DNA of 64,000 nucleotides from Hofstenia miamia. Taxonomy: Eukaryota; Xenacoelomorpha; Acoela. Positions within the stretch are counted from its first letter, which is position 1. Every line of letters begins with the position of its first letter. The translations under genes and the position numbers were made by a program. This document shows, in pieces, positions 61,996 through 64,000 of this stretch. The DNA lies in contig SCFE01000007.1 in NCBI GenBank assembly GCA_004352715.1, positions 1,226,357 through 1,290,356 on the forward strand. Direction: 5' to 3'. The notes beneath the pieces were generated by a model that saw only the letters and a list, made by a program, of their open reading frames with translations, did no database searches and had not been told where the DNA came from.

Positions 61996-63832
61996 TACAA
62001 CCGTGGCCAAAAGTTTACGATCACAAGCTTTATTTTGGAAAAAATGCAATATTTCTTTAACAAAATGACTATATTACTAAAAAATGCTTCCAACAAACAA
62101 GATAAATAACCACACACTTTAATACAATGTCTAATACTTAGTTGTGCCCCCTTTTGCAGCAATAACAGCCTTAATACGAGATGGCATCGAGGAAACAAGT
62201 GTCTCACAATATGATGTAGTGATTTCTGAAACCCAAACCAGCTTTATGGCTTCACAGAGTGAGTCGTATGATGTTGGGCATTTCTCACTAACCTTCCTTT
62301 TCATGATTGCCCAGCAATTTTCTATAGGGTTGAGATCAGGCGACGATCCAGGCCACCCTTGTAGGAGTTCAAAGGATTTACCAGTAAACCACGTCTTCAC
62401 AGCCTTTGCCGTGTGGCATGGTGCACCATCCTGCTGAAATATTTTAGTGGAACTTATTTGCATCCAAACAGGTAGCTTCTGCTTGAGTAAATCAAGGTAG
62501 ACTTTGCCATTCATATGAGTTTTAGGTGGTAGAAACCATAAACCAGCACGCCCTGTACAGGTATTTACAAAATTAAACAATATATACAACATAGACAAGC
62601 AAGAAAAAATAAAAGCTGTACAGAACAGTAAATAAAAAACAATTAAAAGACAAAATAAAATAGAAAGACATAGATTAAAAATAATTTGCAGCTAGTAATT
62701 TATTTATTTATTTGTTTAGAAAACTTATATAGCGCATTCATTTCAAATTGTAATTTTAAAGAATATTATAAAAATTTACAAGGATTCTAATGCGCATATT
62801 ATTTAAAAGATTTGTCTTAGAAAAAAACTTTCTTCACAATAAATATGACTCACAAATTAATTGATTATGTTAAAATTGATTGTTGTTTAAGAATTATGCA
62901 TAAAAGTTTTAGAAGCATGATATGTACTTTGTGCGCTCAGCTGAATTGTTTTTTCTGGCAATTAGTATTGATAATTCAATATTCTACATTGTTCTCTTTA
63001 ATGATATGAAAAAAAACTATTTGGAATCTTCAAATGCTAGATGTCATCTTCCAAGAGATGGGAACTTTTCCATTTATGATGTGAAGTATTTTATCCACTC
63101 TAACTTTTCATTTTTGTTCAAAATTGTTCATTCCTCTTTAATATAAGTATAAAAGTTTGGAAGTTTTAATTTCACAATTAAATGAACCATTGCTAATCAA
63201 AATTCACAAACAAGTAGGAAATTAAAAATTTTAAGTTGACATATTAGTAGATACTTTAATGTTTAATTCCAGTATATTGTTATTGCATTAATAATTGTGG
63301 GTTCTTAATCAAGCAAATTATAATGTGCAAGATACTGTATTCAAAGTACATATATATATATATATTTGAAATTTTTCCGATTATGTTAAATATTCTAAAG
63401 CTAAATTATTAAATTTGGTTCCGGAGTATTTCATATTTGATTAAATTTTATGTAAAACAGAAAAACACACACAAACACATATATATATATATATATAAAT
63501 TGTAGCAAGAAATCTCTTTAATCCTTTTGATGGCATTACATACAGTTGATTGTGCCACATGGAGTCTGACAGCTATTGCCCTTTGAGACATATTTTCTTG
63601 GCTTAAAACCTGAATTTGTGCTCGCTTTTCAGAAGTTAACTCGCATTTCTTACCCATATTTAAAGGTGATAAATGAGATGCTGTAACATTGTTTTGGGTT
63701 ACATTCACATAAATACACTGATAACGCATCTAAATATGATTTTTTTAAAGGAAACTAACAATTATTAACATTAACATAAAGGTTGCTTAAAATATGCATG
63801 AAATATAAAATATATGCTAAAATCACGAGGGG
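61996..63832 (-). mobile_element. Tc1/mariner element, copy B, middle replaced by filler DNA
   Basis: The left terminus TACAACCGTGGCCAAAAGTT (61996) leads into the transposase C-terminus, which ends KGGTTKY (stop at 62131-62133). It includes QQDGAPCHTAK and SPDLNPIENCW, with 35 residues between the second Asp and the Glu (DD35E). At about 62553 it is cut and replaced by a copy of 60903-61860. At 63498 it resumes with the transposase N-terminus (MGKKCELTSEK from ATG 63657 to EISCYN). The region between GRPR and the second half is missing. The outer right end stops at AAATCACGAGG, short of the terminal repeat. Copy A at 39.2-40.2 kb shows the uninterrupted order. Confidence 0.92.
62553..63497 (+). 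repeat. Filler copy of the 0.95-kb segment inside Tc1 copy B
   Basis: A direct-orientation copy of 60903-61860, joined to Tc1 at GCCCT|GTACAG on the left and in (TA)n|TTGTAGCAAG on the right. Both joints show only a few bases of possible homology. Confidence 0.92.
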
Positions 63833-63840
63833 GTTTATTT

Positions 63841-64000
63841 TTATATATCGCTAGGGGTGTACGGAAGGCACTGATTAAGATAAAGCGCCTAAATATTTTT
63901 CCCTGTTTAAAATTGAATTCGCCTATTATTTACCATTAATATGGACAATATCTTCAAATAATTAGTTAAACTATGAAACACGAAAACAGTGAATTGGCCA
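63841..64000. other. Window end, nothing recognised
   Basis: About 160 bases of unassigned DNA after the broken Tc1 end. Confidence 0.4.

Noticed and set aside
61272-63146. Identical 74-codon frames at 61272 and 62922 as a gene family
   Set aside because: The identity follows from the 0.95-kb segment duplication; the frame has no domain or codon signal.
1-64000. tRNA or rRNA genes
   Set aside because: I looked for A/B-box pairs and conserved rRNA words while reading and found none that form a credible gene; a covariance-model scan would be needed to exclude a decayed tRNA.

Overview
The window is AT-rich animal (invertebrate metazoan) nuclear DNA. The evidence is an intron-rich gene with GT-AG splice sites, a TRPM-type cation channel, many (TA)n microsatellites, and a typical metazoan set of mobile elements: CR1-like LINEs, a second LINE type, a Penelope-like relic, Tc1/mariner, pogo-type elements and hAT-type MITEs. 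I cannot name the species. Isolated single Ns and an 18-base N run mark assembly joins, and three of the single Ns sit exactly at the edge of a duplicated or inverted segment.

Layout. 1-8.1 kb: degraded 3' parts of several CR1-like LINEs on the + strand, with a Penelope-like GIY-YIG relic between them. 8.1-14 kb: mostly unrecognised DNA, holding an old hAT-type MITE, a small foldback and a 0.93-kb pogo-type non-autonomous element. 14.0-48.7 kb: one TRPM channel gene on the - strand. I resolve 18 consecutive coding exons plus a terminal coiled-coil exon, each joined by consistent phase except at a gap before the last exon. Its introns hold a LINE relic, a pogo/psq relic, a 5-kb array of 48 apparently identical 104-bp units, a hAT MITE with a perfect 8-bp target duplication, two Tc1/mariner copies, a 788-bp perfect palindrome that swallows part of one exon, and many (TA)n runs. 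46.7-48.5 kb, at the 5' end of the gene, is rich in MITEs. 50.4-51.5 kb: an older LINE interrupted by the 3' tail of a CR1-like LINE. 52.65-57.28 kb: a full-length-looking CR1-like LINE on the - strand with two intact ORFs (SGNH-hydrolase ORF1; endonuclease plus reverse transcriptase ORF2). 57.8-58.8 kb: a 488-bp direct duplication around a single N. 59.3-60.2 kb: a LINE endonuclease relic. 60.9-63.85 kb: a Tc1 element whose middle is replaced by a copy of DNA lying about 0.7 kb upstream.

One host gene dominates; the rest is mobile DNA and its debris. The TRPM product should be a plasma- or organelle-membrane cation channel with an N-terminal LSDAT (SLOG) ligand-sensing region, six membrane segments, a YGE-type pore and a short C-terminal coiled coil. 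No C-terminal kinase or NUDT9 domain was seen. The best candidates for something not yet described are a covarying 3'-terminal RNA hairpin in the TTATC-tailed LINE family, a chain of three mini-uORFs joined by ATGA overlaps in front of the intact LINE's ORF1, and a Tc1 copy patched with filler DNA. I saw no defence system, CRISPR array or gene cluster of a new kind.
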